Shown here: positions 18,969 through 27,281 of the stretch, in pieces | How the letters are laid out: each line of letters begins with the position of its first letter | Position numbering within the stretch: position 1 is the first letter of the stretch | Assembly: GCF_004137795.1 (NCBI RefSeq) | Contig: NZ_NWTM01000001.1 | Span: forward strand, 1,787,229-1,851,228 | DNA from: Pectobacterium zantedeschiae | Lineage (GTDB): Bacteria; Pseudomonadota; Gammaproteobacteria; Enterobacterales; Enterobacteriaceae | Direction: 5' to 3' | DNA: 64,000 bases | Made by a program: the position numbers and the translations under genes | The notes under the pieces: generated by a model | What the model saw: only the letters and a program-made list of their open reading frames with translations | What the model was told of the DNA's origin: nothing | Database searches by the model: none

Positions 18969-19670
18969 CTACAACTTAACTTGGCGTTTTCGCTGAATCA
19001 TGTGTTCCAATTTTCCGACGACGCGCGTCAGGGAAAAACAGATGATGAAATAGATAATCGCTAGTACCGCAAATACCTGTAGGGGTTTGGTTAATTCCAG
19101 AGTATTAATCTGATAGGCAGAATAAGTGAGCTCAGCAACACCAATGACATATCCTAGTGAGGTATTTTTAATCAGGTTAATAAACTGATTAAGAATGCTG
19201 GGAATCATGGTAAATAATGCCTGCGGCAAAATAATATACAGCATGGTTTGTGAATAACTGACACCCAGCGTTCTTGCGGCTTCAATTTGTCCACGCGGCA
19301 CCGATTTAATACCCGCACGAACAATTTCACCGAGAAAAGCCATCTCATAAATAATTAACGCCACAATCAGCGTCTTAACACCAGAAATAGAATGACCGGA
19401 GATTAATGGCACAGCAAAATAGGACCAGAAAACCAGCATCAATACTGGCAAGCCACGTACTACGTTGCTGAATAGCGTGACCGGCAGCCAGATAATTTTA
19501 AACTTACTGGTGCGGGCAATACCGATAATAACGGCGAGAGGAAAAGCACAAATTAATCCGGTGGCAGCAATAAACAAGGTCAATGCCAACCCGCCGATGG
19601 GCCCATGTGGATAACTGCCAGTCAGCAGCAAATTATGGTAGTTGGAGACAATGGCTAACATATCGTTCAT
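18969..19670 (-). CDS. amino-acid ABC transporter permease
   Basis: This 233-residue HisM/GlnP-type permease has five to six membrane segments. The EAA loop EAARTLGVSYSQTMLYIILPQA couples to the ATPase. It is encoded immediately next to the second permease with no spacer (start and stop codons abut), so the pair forms a heterodimeric pore. Confidence 0.9.
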   Translation of the reverse strand: MNDMLAIVSNYHNLLLTGSYPHGPIGGLALTLFIAATGLICAFPLAVIIGIARTSKFKIIWLPVTLFSNVVRGLPVLMLVFWSYFAVPLISGHSISGVKTLIVALIIYEMAFLGEIVRAGIKSVPRGQIEAARTLGVSYSQTMLYIILPQALFTMIPSILNQFINLIKNTSLGYVIGVAELTYSAYQINTLELTKPLQVFAVLAIIYFIICFSLTRVVGKLEHMIQRKRQVKL

Positions 19671-20369
19671 TTAGCGGCTCCCGGTGCGAAAGATAAAACG
19701 GTCATAAGCCGCGCCAACGCTGACAATCAGCAATGAACCCATCAGGTAAATCACGGAAATAATGGCGAAGGCTTCAAACGTGCGAAACGTCTCATTCTCG
19801 ATCTGTTTCGCGGCATAGGTCAGTTCTGCCACACTGATCGCCATCGCCAGACTGGTGGCTTTGTACAGCGCCAGCGACTGCCCGAGCAGCGGCGGAATTG
19901 ACACCCTAATTGACTGCGGCAATATCACATCACGCATTGCCTGCAAGAAAGTCAGCCCCAGAGCACGGCAGGCTTCCATTTGTCCGCTGGCGATGGAACG
20001 CAGCCCGCTGCGCAAATCCTCCGACATAAAGGCCGCGCTATTCAGCGTTAACGCTACATAAGCAAAAAAGAATTCGCTGCCATGTTGGTTGACCCATTCC
20101 GACCAGCTATAGGGCAGCACAGCGGATAAGCCGAAATACCACAGCAATAACTGCACCAGCGCCGGAACATTACGGTGATATTCCACATAACAGACAACAA
20201 ACCACCGCAGTGGAGCAATACTGGATATCCGCATCGATGCCAGCAACAACGCTAATATAAAACCAGAAATCAGGCTGAGGAAAAATAACCCCAGTGTGGT
20301 TTCCAGCCCTGAGATAATCCACTGCAAATACTGACCTTGCAGTAATGTCATTGGGTCAAAACTTACCAT
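19671..20369 (-). CDS. amino-acid ABC transporter permease
   Basis: This 232-residue permease is a paralogue of the next gene. It has the EAA loop MEACRALGLTFLQAMRDVILPQS and the family pattern ALTLNSAAFMSEDLRSG. It is the first permease in the cluster, after the binding-protein gene and a 132-bp gap that contains an mRNA hairpin. Confidence 0.9.
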   Translation of the reverse strand: MVSFDPMTLLQGQYLQWIISGLETTLGLFFLSLISGFILALLLASMRISSIAPLRWFVVCYVEYHRNVPALVQLLLWYFGLSAVLPYSWSEWVNQHGSEFFFAYVALTLNSAAFMSEDLRSGLRSIASGQMEACRALGLTFLQAMRDVILPQSIRVSIPPLLGQSLALYKATSLAMAISVAELTYAAKQIENETFRTFEAFAIISVIYLMGSLLIVSVGAAYDRFIFRTGSR

Positions 20370-20455
20370 TAGACTTAACTCCCTGGTGCAGGCTTAACAA
20401 AAATAAAATAAGCAGCCACCATCACAGAAATGATTTATTTCTGCGTTCACTATTT

Positions 20456-20480
20456 TGCCGCGCCAGGCGGTGACGCGGCA
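20456..20480 (-). other. intercistronic hairpin after the binding-protein gene
   Basis: TGCCGCG (20456-20462) pairs with CGCGGCA (20474-20480). It has no T-tract on the minus strand, so it is more likely an mRNA-stabilising or attenuating stem that lets the periplasmic binding protein outnumber the permeases. Confidence 0.5.
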
Positions 20481-20501
20481 TATATATTGCGAATGGTTAT
20501 A

Positions 20502-21365
20502 TTACTGCAGACTTTTTTTCACTTGCTCAATAGTTTCTAATTTATGTTCACGCTTAATTTTATAAACGGTATCTGCACCGAGCCATTTATTCCAGATAGT
20601 ATCCAGCTCGCCGTCCTGTTCCATTTTTTCCAACGCGCTATTCACTGCGGTAAGAAACTCGGGTTCATTTTTACGGATGCCTAACGCATTAGGCTCCCAG
20701 GCAATCGCCTGATCGATAAACGCATATTTACCTTTACCAGCCTGTAAATAACGTACACCCGAGGTTTGAGAAAAGGCCTGTCCACTGATTTTACGTTGCT
20801 CCATCGCCAAAAAAGCGGATGGTGAATCGTGGTAAGTCACAACGTCAATTTTCGGGAAGGATTTACGCAACCAATATTCAGAAGTCGAACCTGAGGTCAT
20901 CCCAACACGTTTGCCATCCAGATCTGCCAGACTTTTATAACCTGCGGCAACGGGTGCCAGCACTTTTAACGGCACCTGAAAATGTGATGAGGTGAAATCA
21001 ATTTGCTTCTCACGTTCGGTGGTGTAGCCCAGCGCGGCAGAAAGAATATCTACCCGGCCAATCTGCAATTCTGGAATACGTGCTTCAACTGACAGGCTCT
21101 TTTGCACCATTTTTACCCCCAGTTGATCTGCCAGTCCCTGACAGATATCCACATCGAAGCCGACCACTTTCAGGGTTTTTGCATCGGTAAAGCCCAGAGG
21201 TTCGGTCGTAGACAACGTGCCACACACCAGTTCACCACGCGTTTTAATATCGGCAAGTTGATTCGCGGAAGCTGCCCCGGAGATACCGAGCAGTCCCAAC
21301 ACTAACGCCGCCAGCGTACTGGCCGTTTTGGGTTGCATAACAGAGCTTGTTGCATTTCTGACCAC
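20502..21365 (-). CDS. periplasmic amino-acid-binding protein
   Basis: This 287-residue type II binding protein of the SBP_bac_3 family has a signal peptide that ends near GISGAASA at residues 27-34. The mature part starts with RGELVCGTLSTTEPLGF and contains FDVDICQGLADQLG and GRVDILSAALGYTTEREK. The start is a GTG at 21365 with GGAGG about 8 bp upstream; the ATG nine codons later lacks a site. It is the first gene of the import and catabolism cluster. The ligand is a polar or aromatic amino acid, not further defined. Confidence 0.85.
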   Translation of the reverse strand: MVRNATSSVMQPKTASTLAALVLGLLGISGAASANQLADIKTRGELVCGTLSTTEPLGFTDAKTLKVVGFDVDICQGLADQLGVKMVQKSLSVEARIPELQIGRVDILSAALGYTTEREKQIDFTSSHFQVPLKVLAPVAAGYKSLADLDGKRVGMTSGSTSEYWLRKSFPKIDVVTYHDSPSAFLAMEQRKISGQAFSQTSGVRYLQAGKGKYAFIDQAIAWEPNALGIRKNEPEFLTAVNSALEKMEQDGELDTIWNKWLGADTVYKIKREHKLETIEQVKKSLQ

Positions 21366-21823
21366 AGGTAAATCCTCCAGGGTAAATACAAGGGAGAAAG
21401 CCGTTTCGGGCTGTCAGTACCACATCTTAATACCAACGCAAATGCGATCTGCATTTTCATAATGGCATTATGAATTTAACGATACTTAAACGATGCATAA
21501 ACAATGCCACTCTGGAAAACCCCATTAGCGAGATGACAAAAATATTTTAAATTCAAATTCTTAATTAATTCTTTCGTAACGAGGAGAGCATGAATTCTGA
21601 CAAAGCAGAAATGTGATCTTCTGCACTCTTTCAGTGAAGGGTGTTCCATGATGGTGAAAAAATATCATTTTGTGGCAATAAATGAGCGGCGATCGGAGAA
21701 AACAGAATTGGCAACATTGGCCAACGTGAAGCGGCATTAACCTAACGACAACACAAGTGACACCTCACAAAGAGATGACAGCCCACATGTAAATGTGAAT
21801 CGGCATCAGCCAAAGGCAGAGCA
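21366..21823. other. 458-bp gap holding the cluster promoter
   Basis: No gene is visible. It lies upstream of the minus-strand cluster and downstream of the MerR gene. It contains a 19-bp perfect palindrome at 21456-21474 and AT-rich sequence at 21540-21680. Confidence 0.5.
21456..21474. promoter_or_regulatory. 19-bp perfect palindrome, candidate IclR operator
   Basis: TTCATAATG (21456-21464) and CATTATGAA (21466-21474) are exact inverse complements around one base. It stands about 91 bp before the GTG of the binding-protein gene, a normal operator position. IclR regulators bind short palindromes of this size; the pairing with the cluster's IclR gene is inference. Confidence 0.5.
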
Positions 21824-22282
21824 TCAGGCTTTCTTCTTACTCTGCGGCACTTTTCGATTGGCTGCGCAGCTCACCTTTTCACGCGTCTGCCCCCTTCTGT
21901 GCGTGACCTCAATGAGTTTCCTGAAGGTTGGGCATTCCATATGCGATGGTGCAGAACAATCAGCAACATGTCGCAGCGTGTCACGCAATACCCGCAGTTC
22001 ATGGATTTGCCGATCGATGTCGTCGGCCTTCTGATGAAGCGCGGTACGAGGCAAATCTGGCGTCCCATTTTTGTTAAACATGCCAGCAATTTCCTGAAGT
22101 GAGAACCCCGCCGATTTCCCCATCGTAATCAGTCTGAGTTGCAGCAGTACATCTTCAGAAAACTGCCGCCGAAGCCCGTGCCTGGATACCGAAGCAATCA
22201 ACCCAATCTCTTCGTAATAACGCAGCGCTGAAGGCTTGATTCCGCTCTTCTCAGAGACCTCGCCAATATCCAGAAATTTCAT
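21824..22282 (-). CDS. MerR-family regulator
   Basis: This protein of about 152 residues begins MKFLDIGEVSEKSGIKPSAL with a MerR winged helix (ALRYYEEIGLIASVSRHGLRRQF), followed by a dimerisation helix and a Cys-containing tail (DCSAPSHMECPTF). The Cys pair at the tail could sense metal or oxidation. Upstream in-frame starts exist, but the ATG at 22282 matches the family start. It is divergent from the MFS gene and probably controls it through the spaced promoter at 22285. Confidence 0.85.
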   Translation of the reverse strand: MKFLDIGEVSEKSGIKPSALRYYEEIGLIASVSRHGLRRQFSEDVLLQLRLITMGKSAGFSLQEIAGMFNKNGTPDLPRTALHQKADDIDRQIHELRVLRDTLRHVADCSAPSHMECPTFRKLIEVTHRRGQTREKVSCAANRKVPQSKKKA

Positions 22283-22284
22283 AC

Positions 22285-22315
22285 TTGACCTCAAGTCGAC
22301 TTTACTTTGTAGCAT
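22285..22315 (+). promoter_or_regulatory. MerR-type promoter with 19-bp spacer
   Basis: TTGACC (-35, 22285-22290) and TAGCAT (-10, 22310-22315) are separated by exactly 19 bp, the overlong spacer that MerR proteins correct by bending DNA. Between them lies the imperfect dyad CCTCAAGT-CG-ACTTTACT, similar to a SoxR-type box. It reads towards the MFS gene. Confidence 0.6.
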
Positions 22316-22348
22316 GCTCTGGAACCCACATTCTGACAAGGATAAAAA

Positions 22349-23605
22349 ATGGTAATTAACCGCTCAGACGAACCGGAGAAGAGCAACACGGGGATCACTA
22401 TCACGCTGGCACTGTCGATACTGTCGGCCTCTCTGGGAACCAGTATTGCCAATATTGCCCTTCCAACACTGACTGCGGCATTTTCTGCGCCATTCACACA
22501 GGTACAGGCCGTCGTCATCGCCTATCTTGCAGCCATGGCGATCTCAGTTGTCATCGCAGGCCACCTTGGCGATCGTTATGGGCTGAAGTCCGTTTTCATT
22601 GCAGGCCTTGCGCTCTTTGCTGTCGCTTCGCTGCTGTGTGCCATTGCACTCCATTTGTGGCAACTTATCGGGGCAAGAGCACTTCAGGGGATTGGCGCGG
22701 CTTTTCTGATGACGCTCGGTATGGCGCTGTTGAGGCAAACTGCCGGTGAGAAGCATATCGGACGCGCGATGGGAGTACTGGGAACGGTATCCGCACTGGG
22801 CACTGCGCTTGGCCCTTCTGTTGGGGGGATCCTACTTACGGTAGCGGGATGGCGTAGCCTATTCTGGGTACAGATCCCGCTGGTGGCGATCGTCCTGTTT
22901 CTGGCTTTCACCCTACTGCCAGCCACACCGGTAAAGGAAAAGGCTGCACTCTCAGGAGGATCGCCGTTTTGGAATACGACACTGTTACCGAATCTCGCGA
23001 TCAATGCAGCCGTCACCTCCGTTATTATGACGACGTTAATCGTCGGTCCTTACTATCTTGGTTCGAGTCTGGGATTGAAGGAAACGCTGGTAGGACTGGT
23101 GATGGCCATTGGCCCTGCCGTTGCAACCGTTAGCGGGATTCCATCAGGGAGGCTGGTCGATATCTGGGGATTTGGGCGAGCGCTCACCGCCGGACTCTCC
23201 CTCGTGGTGGCAGGCACCTTTATGCTGGCGACCTTGCCTACTCTGTTCGGTGTCATGGGTTATATCCTTGCCATTATTGTCCTGACGCCAGGCTACCAGC
23301 TATTCCAAGCGGCAAACAACACCGCCACCCTTGCCAATATTCCTGGAAACCAGCGCGGAACGGTCTCTGGCCTGCTTAACCTGTCACGCAACATTGGGCT
23401 AATTGCCGGTGCCTCAATCATGGGACAGGCCTTCGCGTTAGGAGTCGGAACAGAAGATTTTCCCCATGCAACGCCCGCGGCCCTCGATAACGGGATGCGG
23501 TTAACCTTTTCTCTGTCTGGCGGAATGATACTTGCCGTCCTTGCATTCACTCACCTGCCGAGGTGGATTGCGTGGGCTCGCTCAGCCAAATCTCAGGGGA
23601 AGTGA
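22349..23605 (+). CDS. MFS drug-efflux transporter
   Basis: This 418-residue multidrug MFS carrier has loop 2-3 GHLGDRYGLKSV and motif C region GTALGPSVGGILLT, typical of proton-driven exporters of the EmrB/QacA-related group. The N-terminus has SLGTSIANIALPTL, close to the ANVALPTI pattern of that group. It is divergent from a MerR gene, so induction by the exported compound is likely. GACAAGGA lies before the ATG. Confidence 0.85.
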   Translation: MVINRSDEPEKSNTGITITLALSILSASLGTSIANIALPTLTAAFSAPFTQVQAVVIAYLAAMAISVVIAGHLGDRYGLKSVFIAGLALFAVASLLCAIALHLWQLIGARALQGIGAAFLMTLGMALLRQTAGEKHIGRAMGVLGTVSALGTALGPSVGGILLTVAGWRSLFWVQIPLVAIVLFLAFTLLPATPVKEKAALSGGSPFWNTTLLPNLAINAAVTSVIMTTLIVGPYYLGSSLGLKETLVGLVMAIGPAVATVSGIPSGRLVDIWGFGRALTAGLSLVVAGTFMLATLPTLFGVMGYILAIIVLTPGYQLFQAANNTATLANIPGNQRGTVSGLLNLSRNIGLIAGASIMGQAFALGVGTEDFPHATPAALDNGMRLTFSLSGGMILAVLAFTHLPRWIAWARSAKSQGK

Positions 23606-23631
23606 TTATGTAAAAATAGAAGCTTAACCGC

Positions 23632-23982
23632 CTATTCCGACGGCTTATGGTGGCGCGACGCGACCTTAGCAAGATCAGATAATACGGCAGTTGCCTCATC
23701 TAAACGCTCGGGGACGAGTTTGTAGAACACCCAGTTCTTGATGCGTTTCGATGTGACAATTCCGGCTTTCGATAGATATTGAAGATGGCCGGTGACGGTC
23801 GGTTGGCTCAGACCGATTTTCTCAGTGATAAACCCCACGCATACCCCGTCCTTAACCAAATCGCCATCCTGCTGTTCCGGGAAATGTGCTCGAGGATCGG
23901 CCAACCATTCCAGAATGATGAGCCGCTGCTCATTGCCGAGCGCACGTAGTAGGTCGGCTGCTGTTGCTGCATACTTGTTCAT
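23632..23982 (-). CDS. ArsR-family regulator
   Basis: This 116-residue winged-helix repressor carries LLRALGNEQRLIILEWL, then the recognition part KIGLSQPTVTGHLQYLSKAGIV and a wing KRIKNWVFYKL. No metal-site Cys pair is visible, so it probably senses something other than arsenic. It is divergent from the threonine-dehydratase-like gene, with 52 bp between them. It is convergent with the MFS gene, 26 bp away. Confidence 0.85.
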   Translation of the reverse strand: MNKYAATAADLLRALGNEQRLIILEWLADPRAHFPEQQDGDLVKDGVCVGFITEKIGLSQPTVTGHLQYLSKAGIVTSKRIKNWVFYKLVPERLDEATAVLSDLAKVASRHHKPSE

Positions 23983-23992
23983 ATAGCCAAAT

Positions 23993-24018
23993 ACCTATAT
24001 AGTCATTTCCATATATAG
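23993..24018. promoter_or_regulatory. imperfect ATATAG repeats between divergent genes, candidate ArsR site
   Basis: The short gap contains CCTATATAG and CATATATAG in close succession. AT-rich repeats of this sort are common ArsR-family targets. They would control both the ArsR gene and the dehydratase gene. Confidence 0.35.
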
Positions 24019-24034
24019 CGGATAGGGAAATACT

Positions 24035-25039
24035 ATGACAAGCAAACACCAAAGAGCAACCGACACTATCACATTGAAAGATATTTACACTGCCTCTCAG
24101 CAGATTAAAACAACGATATGCAGAACGCCGCTAGAGCACTCGCAGGAATTATCCGCCCTTGTTGGCGCGGAAATTCGGCTCAAGATGGAAAACCTCCAGC
24201 AAACCGGTAGCTTCAAGCTACGGGGCGCGGCAAACGTTCTTGCCAATCTTGATGCAGAACAGCGCCGCGCTGGCGTCATCGCCCCAACGGCAGGAAATCA
24301 CGGACTCGGACTCGCCTATGCCGGACACGTAGCAGGCATCCCCGTAACCATATTTTTGCCACGCTCAGCAGACCCGATGAAGGTCGCGGCCATGAAAGAT
24401 TGTGGGGCCCGTATTTCATTTTTTCATGACATCGAAGAAGCAAGGCAAGCAGCAATAGCAGCAGCGCAACAGTCTGGTGCCACCTTCGTTTCGGCTTACG
24501 ACAATCCGCATATGATTGCAGGTGGCGGCACCGTCGGCCTTGAGATTATGGAAGACTGGGTAGATGCGGAGATCATTCTGGTGAATATCGGCGGTGGCGG
24601 GCTCGCCTCAGGGATTGCGACGGCAGCCAAAGCAATCAACCCCGCGATTGAAGTATGGGGCATACAAAGTGAAGCCAGCCCGACTTTCGCCCGTTGGAAG
24701 GAGGCCGGTGAAACGCTTCCCGTCGATCTGGCGCCCTCCATCGCTGAAGGCGTTAGCGGCTATATTGAGCCCAGTGCGATGACCTGGCCGCTGGTTCGTG
24801 ACCGTGTCGATCTTGTGCTCACGGTATCAGAAGCTGAAATCAAAGCCGCGATGCTATCAATGCTCGAACTTCACCGTCATGTTGTCGAACCTTCGGGAGT
24901 GCCAGCCATCGCGGGCGCTATTCGCTACGCTAGCGAGATTAGGGGACGAAAAACCGTCTGTGTTGTCACTGGCAGGAACATTTCGAGCTCACGCTATCTC
25001 ACTCTGCTTAATGAGGCAGCGGCCAGTGTGGATAAGTAG
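24035..25039 (+). CDS. threonine/serine dehydratase-like PLP enzyme
   Basis: This 334-residue fold-type II enzyme has Lys61 in TGSFKLRGAANVL as the Schiff-base residue and a phosphate-binding loop NIGGGGLASGI. It is close to TdcB/threonine ammonia-lyase and to hydroxyaspartate ammonia-lyases, and has no C-terminal ACT domain, so it is not biosynthetic IlvA. It would deaminate a hydroxy amino acid to a 2-oxo acid. Control by the neighbouring ArsR repressor is likely. Confidence 0.8.
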   Translation: MTSKHQRATDTITLKDIYTASQQIKTTICRTPLEHSQELSALVGAEIRLKMENLQQTGSFKLRGAANVLANLDAEQRRAGVIAPTAGNHGLGLAYAGHVAGIPVTIFLPRSADPMKVAAMKDCGARISFFHDIEEARQAAIAAAQQSGATFVSAYDNPHMIAGGGTVGLEIMEDWVDAEIILVNIGGGGLASGIATAAKAINPAIEVWGIQSEASPTFARWKEAGETLPVDLAPSIAEGVSGYIEPSAMTWPLVRDRVDLVLTVSEAEIKAAMLSMLELHRHVVEPSGVPAIAGAIRYASEIRGRKTVCVVTGRNISSSRYLTLLNEAAASVDK

Positions 25040-25081
25040 GATGTCCAAGTGCCCTCTTCGCGGCCAAAATACGTGAAGGCA

Positions 25082-25384
25082 TTACAGCATAAACTCGTAA
25101 TGAGAGCCGTCCGGCAGTTCGACGTCAAGGCGTAGCTTACTCCCGGTCGCCTCAACATAGCGTTTGAGTGTGGAAAGTTTCAGATCGCGACCGGGTTTCT
25201 CCATTACCGCCACGGTCGGCTGCTTTAATCCAAGCGTCTGCGCCATTTCTACTTGCGTTTTTTGCACTCTCTCACGCAGTTCAGCAAGGTGAATGTTGAG
25301 CAACATATCTGCTGCTATAGCATGAGCATCAATGACGACCTCTGGTTTCTCATCCGCAAGAAGCTGTTCCAGCGTTCTCCCCAT
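25082..25384 (-). CDS. antitoxin of a HigBA-type pair (XRE family)
   Basis: This 100-residue protein has an XRE helix-turn-helix (VEMAQTLGLKQPTVAVMEKPG, then LKRYVEATGSKLRLDVELPDG). It follows the toxin gene by 18 bp, with toxin first and antitoxin second as in higBA loci. It should bind the toxin and repress the operon from the palindrome at 25769. Confidence 0.85.
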   Translation of the reverse strand: MGRTLEQLLADEKPEVVIDAHAIAADMLLNIHLAELRERVQKTQVEMAQTLGLKQPTVAVMEKPGRDLKLSTLKRYVEATGSKLRLDVELPDGSHYEFML

Positions 25385-25402
25385 GGCATTACTCCTTTTT
25401 CT

Positions 25403-25741
25403 CTATTTTTCCAGATAATTGGTGAATTCTCGATCGGCAAACGGGATCATCTCATCGTAAAAGCGCTTTTCATTACCAGACTTATTACCCGCACAGAGCA
25501 GGATCCCTCTACGATGTGGGTCGAAAGCAAAAAATGCTCGTATCGGCACCCCTCGGCTCTGAATGCGCAGCTCTTTCATGTTGCTATAGCGGGAACCTTT
25601 GACCGTATCAGCATAAGGTCGAGGTAGCATGGGCCCCTTTTCCCGTAGCACAATAAGTGCTGCAAGCACACAAGCTCGATCTATATCGTTTAATGCGCTT
25701 AACCAGCGATCAAACGCGTCCGTCGTTTCAATTCTCCACAC
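25403..25741 (-). CDS. toxin of a HigB/Gp49 (RelE-superfamily) pair
   Basis: This 112-residue RelE-fold protein of the Gp49/HigB2 subfamily contains KELRIQSRGVPIRAFFAFDPHR (in pieces) and AGNKSGNEKRFYDEMIPFAD, typical of mRNA interferases acting at the ribosome. The start is a GTG with GGGGGA just upstream. The pair looks intact. It stands between chromosomal genes without other mobile-element signs. Confidence 0.85.
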   Translation of the reverse strand: MWRIETTDAFDRWLSALNDIDRACVLAALIVLREKGPMLPRPYADTVKGSRYSNMKELRIQSRGVPIRAFFAFDPHRRGILLCAGNKSGNEKRFYDEMIPFADREFTNYLEK

Positions 25742-25768
25742 AAATCCCCCTTACGAATATAGATTAAA

Positions 25769-25780
25769 TGCTATATAGCA
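25769..25780. promoter_or_regulatory. palindromic operator of the toxin-antitoxin operon
   Basis: TGCTATATAGCA is a perfect 12-bp palindrome 28 bp before the toxin GTG, in the position of the minus-strand promoter. It is a likely binding site of the XRE antitoxin. Confidence 0.6.
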
Positions 25781-25967
25781 GTAAAGCTATAATTGGGATT
25801 ATGAAGTGACAGTAGACGATATGCTCAGGCCAGTGAGAGAAACCGGAAAAGGTATTCCAACACTTCTGTGGGGATAAAATGAAATGACTATCATCGTGCG
25901 AGCAAGGTCGCACGATAAGGTGATATTTAGCGTGGAGAGGCCAATTGATTAAGAGTCAAATGGTCGT

Positions 25968-26387
25968 TCAGGCATCGCGTTGTCTGGCCTGACGGCGAGA
26001 GCGGCAAATTTCGGCATGGTTTTTATCGGCCCACTGAATCAACAACTGCATGGGTTGCAAAAAGGAGTGCCCTAATGACGTTAGCGTGTATTCCACGCGC
26101 GGGGGGACTTCCGCATAAATCGTCCGATGAATAAAGCCATCAGCCTCTAAGCGCTTTAGCGTGCGTGACAACATCTGACGTGAAATATCGTCGATATGGC
26201 GACTCAATTCGTTAAAACGCAGTGTCTTTTCCGCCAGCGCTTCCAGTATTAACAAGCTCCACCGATCGCCGATGCGATCCAACACATCACGGATCGGACA
26301 AGGATGGTCAAACGCCGCCTCATCGTGGTTTTCAACTGGCGATGTTTGCTGGCTAACCGTGTCGTCGATGGTTGTGTCATTAGTCAT
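25968..26387 (-). CDS. HxlR-family regulator
   Basis: The HxlR winged helix begins CPIRDVLDRIGDRWSLLILEAL and continues RFNELSRHIDDISRQMLSRTLKRLEADG (quoted here in parts). A variable N-terminal tail of about 30 residues precedes it. The start is uncertain: ATGs at 26387 and 26408 and a TTG at 26441 are in frame; the first is used. It is divergent from the NAD(P)-binding protein gene, a frequent pairing in which HxlR represses a neighbouring redox enzyme under electrophile stress. Confidence 0.8.
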   Translation of the reverse strand: MTNDTTIDDTVSQQTSPVENHDEAAFDHPCPIRDVLDRIGDRWSLLILEALAEKTLRFNELSRHIDDISRQMLSRTLKRLEADGFIHRTIYAEVPPRVEYTLTSLGHSFLQPMQLLIQWADKNHAEICRSRRQARQRDA

Positions 26388-26510
26388 TGTTGTGTGACCT
26401 GGTTGCATACCGGTGACTTCTTGTTGGGAGAAAGTCGGCAATGTACCATCCAGATTGTCTATAGTCTATTTTTGTCACTTAGTCCCAAAACAAGAAAATA
26501 AGGAGTTCAC

Positions 26511-27122
26511 ATGTCACATATCGCTCTCATTGGCGCCTCAGGCGAAGCGGGTTCACGCATTCTTAAAGAGTTATCCGATCGCGGACATACGATCACCGCG
26601 ATTGCACGTTCACCAGAAAAGATTGCCTCACTGCCGCACGTCACCGCTAAACAAGGCGACGCGCTGGACAAAGAGGCACTGGTCGCCTTATTCAAGGGAC
26701 ATGATGTGGTAGTCAGCGCCGTTAAATTTGGCTCGTCCGATCCCGCAACCCTGATCGCCGCCGTTAAAGCCGCAGGCGTAAAGCGCTATCTGGTCGTCGG
26801 CGGTGCGGGAAGCCTTGAAATTGCGCCGGGTCAGCGTCTGATCGACCAGCCGGATTTTCCTGATGCTTATCGCCCCGAAGCCTCTCGTGGTGCCGCCTTC
26901 CTTGAATTATTAAAGAAAGAAAAAGATCTCGATTGGTCGTTTCTCTCACCATCCGCCGAATTTGTTCCAGGCAAGCGCACCGGCACGTTCCGCCTGGGCA
27001 AAGATGCACTGCTGAGTAACGATAACGGCAGCAGCATCTCCTTCGAAGATTATGCCGTCGCACTGGTTGATGAAATTGAGACTCCGGCACACTCTCGCCA
27101 ACGCTTTACCGTCGGCTATTAA
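26511..27122 (+). CDS. NAD(P)-binding (NmrA/YwnB-like) oxidoreductase
   Basis: This 203-residue Rossmann protein starts with IALIGASGEAGSRILKEL. It has an Asp/Lys-rich second strand and GGAGSLEIAPG, as in the flavin-reductase-like, atypical short-chain dehydrogenases. Probable roles are quinone or flavin reduction, or sensing NAD(P)H. AAGGAG stands 7 bp before the ATG. It is divergent from the HxlR gene. Confidence 0.8.
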   Translation: MSHIALIGASGEAGSRILKELSDRGHTITAIARSPEKIASLPHVTAKQGDALDKEALVALFKGHDVVVSAVKFGSSDPATLIAAVKAAGVKRYLVVGGAGSLEIAPGQRLIDQPDFPDAYRPEASRGAAFLELLKKEKDLDWSFLSPSAEFVPGKRTGTFRLGKDALLSNDNGSSISFEDYAVALVDEIETPAHSRQRFTVGY

Positions 27123-27128
27123 GCTCTG

Positions 27129-27248
27129 ATGACGAGCCGCACATTGGCCGATTTCCTTCAGCAGTGTGCGGCGTTATATCGCTATGAGGTAGAGATAGAA
27201 CAGAACGGTATCAGCGAACGGCGTGAGTTTGTTATGGTGTTGGCTTAA
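27129..27248 (+). CDS. small protein of 39 residues, unknown
   Basis: A short frame begins 6 bp after the preceding stop and reads MTSRTLADFLQQCAALYRYE, then VEIEQNGISERREFVMVLA. The composition is that of a folded amphipathic protein and codon use matches the neighbours, so it is either a real small gene or the tail of a decayed one. The ribosome binding site is poor. Confidence 0.3.
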   Translation: MTSRTLADFLQQCAALYRYEVEIEQNGISERREFVMVLA

Positions 27249-27281
27249 CTCGCTCTCTTTTCATGCATAAGGAGTTTTTGA

